NCBI GenBank assembly: GCA_026419775.2
Contig: JAOPGA020001687.1
Coordinates: 1 to 26,076, forward strand
Length of the DNA: 26,076 nucleotides
Direction: 5' to 3'
Origin: Acrasis kona
Lineage: Eukaryota; Heterolobosea; Eutetramitea; Acrasida; Acrasidae
Position numbers and translations under genes: made by a program. This document shows positions 1 through 7,864 of the stretch, in pieces (positions within the stretch are counted from its first letter, which is position 1; the number at the start of each line of letters is the position of its first letter). The notes beneath the pieces are model-generated. The model had not been told where the DNA came from. It did not search any database and worked only from the letters and a program-made list of their open reading frames with translations.

Positions 1-1
1 C

Positions 2-558
2 GACACCAACCTTATGTCGCGACCCAAACAGATCTTCCTCCTCCGTCTCCGTTCCAATCAACTCTGCACACTCTCTAAAATGCAGTATTGGGACGACAAG
101 AATCAAATAATCAACACCAAATGCCCAAGGTGTTGTTTGCAACATGAGGACCAATCCCATGTTCTTTTAAATTGTCGCAGAAACTTGCCATACACATATG
201 ATGCAATGCGATCAATTAATGAACTGATTCGCAGCAACCAGAGTGGTTTTGATTTTGACGAACATCCTATGACTGACAAGCGTAAAGCTACTATTTATGC
301 TAGTCTACTTGGTTACACTAGTATGGATGTAGTTAAGCGTTTTTCTAGTAAGATACCAGTCAAAAAGCCACTCCAAGTGTTGAGGAAGATATCAACCATT
401 TTGATGGAGACCTCTTACTCCATCTGGCACGCGCGTTGCGCAACGCACGCCATCAAATCCGCCAAGCTAGGCGGGCCTTCGGCTGTATAGAGTCATTTAT
501 AAATATGTAAATTTATTCTAATAAAGCTTTTCGCAGAATGCGATTTATACAAAAAAAA
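2..558 (+). mobile_element. 3' end of a LINE (non-LTR retrotransposon), RT C-terminal zinc-knuckle region plus 3' UTR and A tail
   Basis: An open frame enters from the left edge and ends with TAG at 488-490. It shows the usual end of a non-LTR reverse transcriptase ORF: a basic 'LLRLRSNQLCT' segment followed by a zinc-binding knuckle, CPRC then HEDQSH and C (the zf-RVT pattern C-x2-C...H...C). After the stop is a short 3' UTR with AATAAA near 521 and an A9 run at about 550-558, which I take as the tail. The 5' part, with the RT catalytic YxDD box and endonuclease, lies outside the window, so clade and completeness cannot be judged. The frame in view has no internal stop. The 3' flank begins directly with SAM-domain coding sequence, so the copy may have landed at the 5' edge of that gene. 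Confidence 0.75.
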
Positions 559-1177
559 ACCTTAAAGCCAATCACAGAGTACTCTCTTGAAGAAGTATCC
601 TTGTGGCTTGCATCTGTTGGACTTTCGGCCATAGCTGGTATGTCATCTTCTGTTAATAATTTAACACTGTCAGAAACACTGTGGAAGAATGATGTAGACG
701 GCTACGTGCTTTCAAAATTGACAATGGAGGACCTTGCTGAGCTTGGGTTATCGCTTGGTCAGAAACGCAAGCTTGTTGAGAAGATAAAAGATGCCCAGCA
801 AGACGCTTTGACATTGCCAACTCCCCATCTTACAATACCAAGCGTTGACAACATCCTTGAACAATCCACCAGTAATTGAGCACATCACAAATCCGTTTGA
901 CTCTACAACACTCAATCTCACACAACAAGATAATGAGTCAGTTCTCAACGAAAACGAGGATGTTACATTGACAGAGGAGAGCTCTGTTACTCCGCAAGTT
1001 CCGACAGCAGTTGTTGAGGATGCTCCAGTCACTAACAACAAAGACAGGGTATCAACAACAACAATAAGATCCAGGGCGGAAATAATCAAAAAAGCCAAGA
1101 AGATGAAAAAAAGGAGCAGAGAGTCAATTGGTCTGGGGACGGAGTTGCCACCAAAAAAGAACACGAAGAATGTATAA
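538..1177 (+). CDS. SAM-domain protein, broken into two overlapping frames (possible gene fragment)
   Basis: The first frame (538-879) encodes a recognisable sterile alpha motif. It has an opening helix 'YSLEEVSLWLASVGL', then 'VDGYVLSKLTMEDLAELG' and a last helix 'KRKLVEKIKDAQ'; the hydrophobic spacing matches SAM helices 1 to 5. A second frame (845-1177) overlaps the end of the first and continues in the same compositional style: Ser/Thr/Glu-rich, then a lysine-rich tail with 'KKAKKMKKRSRE' that could be a nuclear localisation signal. The simplest reading is one protein of about 210 residues with a +1 frame break near 840. The apparent ATG at 538 lies in the A-tail junction of the LINE, so the true N-terminus may have been displaced. 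SAM domains mediate protein or RNA oligomerisation; the role here is unknown. Confidence 0.55.
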
Positions 1178-1276
1178 TATTGTATAAAAACTGTCTTTTT
1201 AATGTTGCGATGAGTTATAACTGACTTGTGATTTGTTTGGTGACATGCCCGCTTGTTTGGATTTAGATTTTATTGT

Positions 1277-1340
1277 CCTGATTTATCCACTGGATTCCGC
1301 ACCGATTTTTCTCAAGGTCAAATCCAGTGGATTGTTCAGG
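1277..1340. repeat. Imperfect inverted repeat / hairpin
   Basis: The left arm 1277-1296 and right arm 1321-1340 pair at 17 of 20 positions. The inner 12 bases (1285-1296, ATCCACTGGATT) are a perfect match to the reverse complement of 1321-1332. The loop is 24 bases. The pairing would give a stable cruciform or RNA hairpin. No gene overlaps it and its role is not evident. Confidence 0.75.
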
Positions 1341-1430
1341 CATAACATACGCTTATAATCATCCTACAAAGACTATTCTTGTTTAACAAATTGGGTCTTG
1401 AAATTGATTGTAAAAGTACTCAACTTCAAA

Positions 1431-1495
1431 ATATCATGTCAAAAAACAATAATAATAATATCATGTCAAATAATAATAATAATAGTAATGAGTAC
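1431..1495. repeat. Direct repeat ATATCATGTCAAA (two copies) with AAT microsatellite
   Basis: ATATCATGTCAAA occurs twice, starting near 1429 and 1460, each followed by AAT/ATA triplet runs. It looks like local slippage duplication. Confidence 0.6.
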
Positions 1496-1560
1496 AATTT
1501 ATTTTCAACAAATTAACCTTGGTTAAGTCAGGCTCTTCAATTAGTGAGGGATCTCATGTA

Positions 1561-1632
1561 ATTATTTAATTATTTATTTATTTATTTATTTTTATTATTA
1601 TTTATATATTTATTTATTTATTTATTTATTTG
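1561..1632. repeat. TTTA/ATTT microsatellite
   Basis: About 70 bases of near-perfect tetranucleotide ATTT repeat with a few interruptions (TATTATTATT and TATATATT in the middle). It is simple sequence with no coding potential. Confidence 0.9.
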
Positions 1633-1682
1633 GATCATTTGTTGAGAATACCTCATACAAAAAATTCTGAGACACAATATCT

Positions 1683-2426
1683 ATGCCCAGCCTGGAGGAA
1701 TTCAATCGCCAACATACACTGAACTTGTCCCTTCAGAGTAGGTTGGAAGTAGTGGAGCTCCGGCTGTCAAGTACGACAATCGTCCTAGCGATAGGTCAGA
1801 TCATGTTCATAGTGATGAGCGTCAAGCAAAGGTTCCCCAAGAGATGCTTTGGAGTAGAAGTGGAATACTATAATAATTCTCAAATAAAAGAGCCAAGCAA
1901 AACAGACTTGGACAACTATGGTACTGCAATATCAAACGCCCTGTTAATAGAGACGGGCCTGCAAGTAGATTATGTCAGGAAACCATCAAAATCAATCAGC
2001 AATTCATGGGTTCTAACAACAGACGAAACAGTTAGGACTAGTGTTAGTTTAGCTGTTGTCGATAAAAAGGTAGATTGGGGAATGGAGCTAGTATCGCCGA
2101 AACTAGCCGGCAGAACAGGACTAAAAAATGTAATCAAAGTGTTATACAGCCTAAACAATCAGCAGAATGTGCATATGGTGTCGTCAGCTGATCTACACAT
2201 CCACATTGACGGTTCTGACTGGTTGGTAGACAACAAGAGTGAGGAGGCTAAGAAAGTCTTCCAATTGTTTATAAAATATGAGGAGGTCCTCATATTTCTC
2301 TCGAGTGGAATGAGGAGAGATGATACTATGTCAGGGTACAAAAAAGCCCGATATTTGAGGGATGAAGACCGAAATGACAAGGACGGTAGTGAACAAAATG
2401 ACGAGGACAGTGAAACAAAATGTTGA
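1683..2426 (+). CDS. Amidoligase-fold protein (putative COOH-NH2 ligase, Amidoligase_2-like)
   Basis: A 247-residue intact frame. After a hydrophobic N-terminal stretch (about residues 1-50, poorly conserved) comes 'CFGVEVEY', the first-strand ExE motif of the family. It is followed by 'SWVLTTDETV', then 'GMELVSPKLAG', the central 'ELVSP' motif. Next come 'SADLHIHID', which stands where the family has its HVH metal or substrate motif, and 'KYEEVLIFLSSGMRRDD', the Tyr-Glu helix and Arg-Arg motif. The order and spacing match the glutamine-synthetase-like amidoligases described by Iyer and Aravind, which join carboxyl and amine groups using ATP. The charged tail (RDEDRNDKDGSEQNDEDSE) is low complexity. 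No intron is needed. It lies between a SAM/LINE fragment and decayed coding DNA, so it may be of mobile or transferred origin. The substrate is unknown. Confidence 0.7.
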   Translation: MPSLEEFNRQHTLNLSLQSRLEVVELRLSSTTIVLAIGQIMFIVMSVKQRFPKRCFGVEVEYYNNSQIKEPSKTDLDNYGTAISNALLIETGLQVDYVRKPSKSISNSWVLTTDETVRTSVSLAVVDKKVDWGMELVSPKLAGRTGLKNVIKVLYSLNNQQNVHMVSSADLHIHIDGSDWLVDNKSEEAKKVFQLFIKYEEVLIFLSSGMRRDDTMSGYKKARYLRDEDRNDKDGSEQNDEDSETKC

Positions 2427-2751
2427 GGATACAGGGAGTGAAAGTTCATATTATTTAAATGTGTAAGCATTTATTTATTTAATGGATATAATAAATGGTT
2501 GCTCTGTTATGTATGATTTAAATATGAACTATATACCTAAAACTGTTACGCAAAAAATGTATTGTGCGTCACGCACCCGATACTCAATAAATGAATTGCT
2601 TCTTCTAAACATTTTAAATTTGACACTCTCTTCAGGTTGTTGAATAGAACTCTTGAACGGCTTCAAGTCGTCTTCTTAGTTGTGCCGAGTCTGCCAAGAA
2701 TATGTGAAAATGTATGTTGATTGTGTTGATAATAAATTGATGTATAATTGG

Positions 2752-2820
2752 CACAAAATCTGTGAGTGTCCCGAGAATGTACAAAATCTGTGACTTTACT
2801 TTTTTGGTGCAAAATCTGTT
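2752..2820. repeat. Three spaced copies of (A)CAAAATCTGT
   Basis: CAAAATCTGT recurs at about 2754, 2782 and 2810, a regular spacing of 28 bases. The intervening bases have diverged, so this may be an old 28-bp tandem repeat. Confidence 0.55.
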
Positions 2821-2952
2821 TAAAATTTACACATCCACAAGAATTGTAAATTATCTGTGCATATTTTGTCTTTACACAATAACTGCACAATTTAGTGGAC
2901 ATATTCGCAAGATCAACAACAATTTCTTCTCTGCCTCCCCATCATCAGCGGA

Positions 2953-3011
2953 TATCTGAAAAGTAAAAACAATTTCTGAAAAATAAAAAACTATCTGAAA
3001 AATAAAAAACC
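2953..3011. repeat. Tandem repeat of TATCTGAAAAATAAAAAAC type
   Basis: Three consecutive copies of an approximately 19-base A-rich unit (TCTGAAAARTAAAAAMM), beginning at 2953, 2974 and 2992, with few differences. No coding content. Confidence 0.75.
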
Positions 3012-3258
3012 GAGATATCTCACTCAGAAATGACTGTTGCTCGATACTTCAAAAACAAATCATGCTCTACTCATCAAGGGCTACACAATGATGTAACTTT
3101 CGGTTTTTCAGGAATCTGTCACATTAGATTAAATATAGTGACTTCGTGTACAAAAGATTTAATTAATCTACCGTAAACAATATGAGCTTTGAATGTTATT
3201 TATTGAACCTACTTCTTAACACACGCTTACTCTAATCAGTATTCTTTATCCAATTCAT

Positions 3259-3715
3259 TTATCCCTCGCTTCTGGCGAGAATGTCTTTGATAAATTCATC
3301 TAATGAATCATAATGCTGGTTGAAAGTTGCGGTTAGCGCATGTTCCTCATTATCCAACGCAATGACCTCCACCATCTGACAATTATGTGAGATTGAAGGG
3401 TAATGTCATACTCTCATCTGTTGTTGAAGCTTTGCCACAATCCGCAGCGAAGTGAGCGACTCTAATTGGATCCGCGTCCGATTCTTGCTAACCAGAGGGA
3501 ATTTCACCATCAAACCCTCCCATCAGCTCTTGTTTGTTTTCAGGTGTCGATTCTAATTTTTATTGGCATATAAAGTCTCAGATGTATCCTCGTGTGCCGG
3601 CTCACTGTTAGATTGCTCAAAGGAGTCTAATGCAATCTGTTGTGTCATTCTTCTCCTTCTGTGATTATCAGTGTTCCAATCGCTCGGGGGAATGTTTGAC
3701 GGCGACACAAGGAAC
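3259..3715 (-). pseudogene. Decayed coding stretch, unknown protein
   Basis: Read on the minus strand, this segment gives protein-like sequence that changes frame and is interrupted a few times. An N-terminal part has 'PPSDWNTDNHRRRRMTQQIA' and is followed by an acidic segment 'FEQSNSEPAHEDTSETLY'. A middle part contains 'ENKQELMGGFDGEIPSG' and 'DADPIRVAHFAADCGKAS'. A C-terminal part, 'ALDNEEHALTATFNQHYDSL' then 'DEFIKDILARSEG', ends at TAA 3259-3261. Codon-like composition and sensible hydrophilic segments support a former gene. No family is recognised. It could be part of a transposon related to the neighbouring minus-strand region, or a dead host gene. Confidence 0.4.
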
Positions 3716-4209
3716 ACAAAACATCAAACAAGAAGAATGGAGGTGGTTATAAATACCAATTTATTAATCCTTTAAAGTTGGCAGGAACGTTTGAAGAAAA
3801 GTCAAAGGCATACGTACTCTTACTCTATAAATTGTACATGTTAAGAATGTGACTTCTTGTGCGTTACTTTGTCTCGCGTTGTAAAAACTTCACACAATAA
3901 CAAGAGCCTCAAGACTCGCGTACCTTTCAACTAACATAACCAATGAGCGTCTACAATCATTAGTGTCAACAATTGTGTATCTACCTACCATGAACAAGTC
4001 TTTCATTAGACTGGAACCTCCAATTTATATAATGCTCTTATAACCATGAGGGATGGACATTGTCCAATCCATTGTTTATTCGCTATGTTTTAATTTTAAG
4101 ATTCCAGTAATTATCCCATCTACTTATAAGACAAAACTAATTTATTTTTAGAAAACCTTATTGCCACAAGTCTTGAAGAATCAAGGTTGTTGGACTACAC
4201 ACTTGGGAA
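3716..4209. other. Intergenic gap, nothing recognised
   Basis: About 490 bases of AT-rich sequence between the decayed stretch and the long unknown coding region. I saw no RNA gene, repeat or convincing frame. A short minus-strand fragment near 3775-3835 reads like coding (YAFDFSSNVPANF) but is too small to call. Confidence 0.5.
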
Positions 4210-6508
4210 TCAAGAATATGTAAAAGCGAACATCACATTTTGAATGCCCAAGTGTCTATTTGAACAATACAAAGAAGTTCTTTTTAAAGAGGAAAACTCA
4301 AACTCACCTCTTTCGCAGTTAGCATCTCTTTGATTGTGCTTTTTAAAGTCTTGTTGAATATGAGTTGTAAGATCATAGGTATGCTTATTTACCCAACTTG
4401 TCCCCCATCTTTGAGTCAATGCAACATGAAGAAGAAAACACAAACACTCTAAATAAACAGAAAGGACTTCTATATTATGCAATTTCTGAGATTGGGGCAA
4501 ATAAACAAGAAATGCTATTTTACATAAACAAAATAAAATGAAAAATAAATTGTTCTTAATCTGATTAAATCTCTCAAATATTGTCTTAGACCTCTTATTA
4601 TCTTCAGAATGTACTTCAAGGTTTTGAATAAGATCTGGAAACCACTTTTTATACTGAATGAAGAACAATTGTTTTTGACCTCCACTTATCATATCAGCTT
4701 CATTTCTTTTTAAAATATTGCACTTTAGTTCAATATATACTTCATCTGGAACACCATCGTTATCAATCAACAAAGTTTCTATAGTTTCAAGAGATCCTAT
4801 TAACGTATGCAAGATGTCAACCACAGTTGTTGCATCTTTATCAACAACAGCAAAATTAACAGCACTTGACATATCTTTAATGCTGTCCCTTTGTATTTGT
4901 TGTACTGACCTTCTCTCTGCTTGATAAACCTTTTTAATATCATAAAAATCTTTCACAGGTGACAAACAATGACCGCACTCGCTTGAGTTAATTTTCAATG
5001 ATTTAAATAGAAAGCTCAAGTCTCTTATAAACAAAGTTGTCTTAAATGACACAGAGAAAGATGGAGTCAGTTTAAATGGTTCTAGAAGTTTATCAAACTC
5101 TGTTTTCCTATACTTCATAAAAGCATCGGCGCTTGCTTTTGTTTCTGACTCCCAAACAAAGTAGAAATGATGCCAAAACCGAACAAGTTCTCTAGCAATT
5201 GGGGTATTAACAAAAACATTATCATTGTGATCCAAAGATATACAACACAGTAAACTCTTTGAGCAAATCACACTTGCACCATCACCCCATACAAATACAT
5301 TCAGTAAAGTATAACCCTCTGGCTTTTTAAAGCAATTTTGTTTCAGCAACAATAAAACATGCAACCTTAAAATAGCCCTTGCGCTTCTATTCAAAGAAGG
5401 TTTATTATTGTTTAATGATATAGGTGCAGATTGTTCTTCTACTAACCTCTCATTAAGTGTAGTGCGGGGAGGTGTTAAAGAGGTATGGTTAGCGTTTAAT
5501 AATGAGTCAGTTACGCTCAATGAATTCAAGAGTGTAGCTGCGGCGCTTAATGTTGATGGAGTGAAACTATCATCACATACAATAACTCCAATGTATATAA
5601 GTAACCATTGTTAAAAAACAATGTGTATTTGCTCATCACTGATATCATTACCAAATGCAAGCTTCTCATTTAATGCTTTCTTTTTGGTCCTCTCTGTGGC
5701 AGCAGCATTAAATGGAACATTCAGTGAGCTTTTTTTCAACCTTCTTCTTACAACATTTGTATTCACTAACTCGTTATATAGAATATCATATTTATCTAAC
5801 AAAACATTTACAATATATTTCCCTCCATTAGTACTTTTTAAAGATGATACAATTCTTTGCAAAAGGTCAGGAGTAATTGGATCAACAAAATTTAACAATG
5901 CTTGAAATTTTTCAGCAGTAAGCCAAGCAACTTCCAATTTATTACCTAGATGTATTTCATCAATTGCATCCAGTATACATGTAATAACATCCTCTGTATA
6001 ATATTGAGGATACGAACAATCAACTCCAGTCTCAGTTTCTTTGCGTTGGTCTCTTTTCTCCACTGCTTTGTCTTCATTTTCAAAATAGCCTGTATTAACA
6101 CGCTCTCTCTCTAGTGATGCTTTAGATGCTCCTATTCCTTGTGATTTATGAATTCCACTTAGTTGGACAGCAATACGCTCCTTTTATTGTGTTCTTGCTC
6201 CTTTTTCTGCACCAGATTTTGTAGCACTTTCTATCTTTTTGCTTTTGTTAGATTTGAGACTAGACTCTGGATCATTGAAAAAGGAAGTTGTTAATTGTTC
6301 AAACCAAGCCTTTTTTTTTCTTCAATTAAATTTGAGACAACTGTGTATTTGGTTTTTGTTGATTGATCTAATATATTTTTTCTTGGATTTAGAGTAGAAA
6401 GTAAAACAGAGTGAACCTCTAGAGACCCATGTACAATGCAAATCACATTTTTGTTTTGTTTTGTAGGTTGTTTGGAGTGTTGTTCTGCGTTGGTAGGTTT
6501 GGATGTGG
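4210..6508 (-). pseudogene. Long unrecognised coding region, interrupted (transposon-like?)
   Basis: One minus-strand reading frame runs from about 6508 to 4210, interrupted about three times but continuing in the same register on both sides of most breaks. Joined open parts would total around 750 residues. Visible features, N to C: a Lys/Asn/Gln-rich start; a basic Ser/Lys-rich linker; a helical region with 'TEDVITCILDAIDEIHLGNK'; 'VFVWGDGASVICSKSLLC' with a WGDG motif; 'ARELVRFWHHFYFVWESE'; 'ECGHCLSPVKDFYDIKK', which has a CxxC; and near the end 'RWGTSWVNKHTYDLTTHIQQ' and 'GEFEFSSLKRTS'. I do not recognise the family. The layout (a large single protein next to a cut piggyBac in the same orientation, decayed) suggests a transposon protein. 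The WGDG and C-terminal His/Gln segment vaguely recall KDZ-type transposase neighbourhoods, but that is only a guess. Confidence 0.45.
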
Positions 6509-6521
6509 TTTACAAATAATG

Positions 6522-6564
6522 AACATAAAATGTGGGATAGAACATAAAATGTGGGATAGAACAT
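6522..6564. repeat. 19-bp tandem repeat at piggyBac breakpoint
   Basis: AACATAAAATGTGGGATAG is repeated twice head to tail (6522-6540, 6541-6559), followed by AACAT. It sits exactly where homology to the piggyBac transposase stops on the minus strand. Confidence 0.85.
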
Positions 6565-7531
6565 CCTCGGTATGGCGCCATTGTCTCGTCCATACACATA
6601 CGTTTTGTTGGTCTCTTACAGCTTGCAAACTGGTCATTTATTAAATCAACCCATGTGTTGATATCAATGTTAACACAATAAAACATTTCTTCATATTTTC
6701 GCTTACTCATACGAATCTTGAACCAAGTTGCATGACCGCATTCTTGACCATCGCCTTCTATCCAGTAATCTTGCATCTCATTGGCATTTAAGGTACATTG
6801 CTTATAAAACAATGACAGAAAGGTTGTCAAATCCTCATTTGTGAATTCTTTACTGAATGACTTAAGGTACTTTTCACGATCGTATGTCAATTCTTCCTGA
6901 ATAGGGCGGCCTGATCTTGATCCCTTTGGTTCAACTCGTAACTCTATACGCGCTTTTCGTGCATCGTTCATCCCATTTTTAAGAATGGAGTAGAATGGCT
7001 CGAAGATTTTGTTAAACGCATCAAGAGGTGTCACATTTTCCCCACATGTTCTTTTAGTTGGTTAGGTGGCTTTTCCTTCACATTAAAAACTTCATTGTCA
7101 ACATGAGCAAAATGGTGGTACGCATATTCCTTATCCTCAAACTCGACTTCAACCGCTAAACTATTATCCGCCTGGGATGATATTGTGAGTGTTGGTACTG
7201 CTGGTTTTAGTGGTATAAACTTATTTACACGAAATGCTATTTCTGAATGCTGGTCATAGCAAGGACCATCNTAGATTCTTTTCCTCTTTCCTAAAACTGA
7301 TTGTGATGTTGATACAGATGGGTTGTTTACTTGTGCTGCAGGTGGCTCTCTATATGTGGCATCATCATCAACAGAACTGTTTGGTATAGGTACAAAGAAG
7401 TTGCTTGCAGCCTGTTGAGTGTAATTATCAAATTGGAAAACAAAATTACCACCAGACTCCTGCGATATCGTGTTTTTGGGTGTTGCCTTGTACTTTGGTG
7501 CCGCTTTCTTATTCGGTGCCTTGCGAGCCAT
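6565..7531 (-). mobile_element. piggyBac-type transposase (DDE_Tnp_1_7), truncated
   Basis: The N-terminal frame (7531-7031, ATG at 7529-7531) is Pro/Ser/Lys-rich with an 'LGKRKR' basic patch. The second frame (7034 to about 6565) has the piggyBac core: 'TPLDAFNKIFEPFYSILKNG', 'FTNEDLTTFLSLF', 'RMSKRKYEEMFYCVNID', 'LINDQFASCKRPTKRMCMDE' and 'TMAPYRG'. The Asp in 'MDE' corresponds to the first catalytic Asp of piggyBac transposases. Homology stops right after 'YRG', so the other two catalytic Asp and the C-terminal Cys-rich domain are missing. The two frames join at a G4A4 run near 7035, where one missing G would restore a single frame. Base 7271 is N. No terminal inverted repeats or TTAA-flanked ends could be found. 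The copy is dead as drawn; a neighbouring element or repeat may have replaced the rest. Confidence 0.75.
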
Positions 7532-7864
7532 GTTCGTGTTCAGATTTTTATAATTGAAGTTTAAAATAGATTATTTATTGATTACAACTCTACGTCTCAA
7601 AATCTAAGGGAGGAGAAAGTCTAACAGATATATCGTCACATCCATAGCGTTAAACGAGATATAAAAGTACTAGAGGGACGTGTTAGTATATATACACACA
7701 CAAGATGATCAACATGGTAGACTAACCCCAATTGTTAAAAATTATATTGTATTATCAATAAGATGTATTATAGACACGTGATAAAATGAAAATATGCTCA
7801 TTATTTACTTTATCAAATTATAACGGTCAGGAGTACTGATAAACAAACCAAAATAACATTTTGA
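7532..7864. other. Gap between piggyBac and dioxygenase gene
   Basis: About 330 bases, AT-rich. It should hold the 5' end of the piggyBac element and the 3' UTR of the minus-strand dioxygenase gene. I found no clear piggyBac terminal repeat and no other feature. Confidence 0.5.

Larger units (their letters stand above)
1178..1682. other. Non-coding gap with hairpin and microsatellites
   Basis: About 500 bases without a supportable gene. It holds an imperfect 20-bp inverted repeat (1277-1340), a short direct repeat with AAT runs (1431-1495) and a long TTTA-type microsatellite (1561-1632). The rest is AT-rich with nothing recognised. The amidoligase ORF starts 50 bases after the microsatellite. 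Confidence 0.7.
2427..3258. other. AT-rich gap with short tandem repeats, no gene seen
   Basis: About 830 bases. It contains three spaced copies of CAAAATCTGT (2752-2820) and a threefold A-rich tandem repeat (2953-3011). The 60- to 80-residue open frames here have low-complexity or Cys/His-poor compositions and no recognisable domain, so I treat them as chance. AATAAA signals near 2491 and 2587 could end the amidoligase transcript. Confidence 0.6.

Noticed and set aside
748-1164. 138-codon minus-strand open frame opposite the SAM gene
   Set aside because: It is hydrophobic and low complexity, and it is the mirror of a Ser/Thr/Glu-rich plus-strand protein. No domain.
2557-2575. Near-palindrome GTGCGTCACGCAC
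   Set aside because: Only a 5-bp stem around a TCA loop; easily due to chance and without a neighbouring start site.
5530-5613. A ~53-nt GT..AG intron joining the two long frames of the unknown minus-strand region
   Set aside because: The donor (GTTTTT) is poor and the two frames are already in the same register, so an intron is not needed to explain the continuity and I could not choose.
4210-6190. Two TAA codons inside one continuing frame raised the idea of a reassigned stop code (TAA read as Gln)
   Set aside because: The PQQ-lectin and KH genes and others end properly at TAA with family-matching C-termini, so TAA is a normal stop here. The coding region is better seen as decayed or misassembled.
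6322-6644. Several overlapping short frames (about 64-91 codons) around 6.3-6.6 kb on both strands
   Set aside because: They are other frames of the unknown coding region, the 19-bp repeats and the piggyBac end.
7532-7864. piggyBac terminal inverted repeat with TTAA target site
   Set aside because: TTAA words occur, but none is followed by a convincing CCC-type terminal repeat with a matching partner on the other side.
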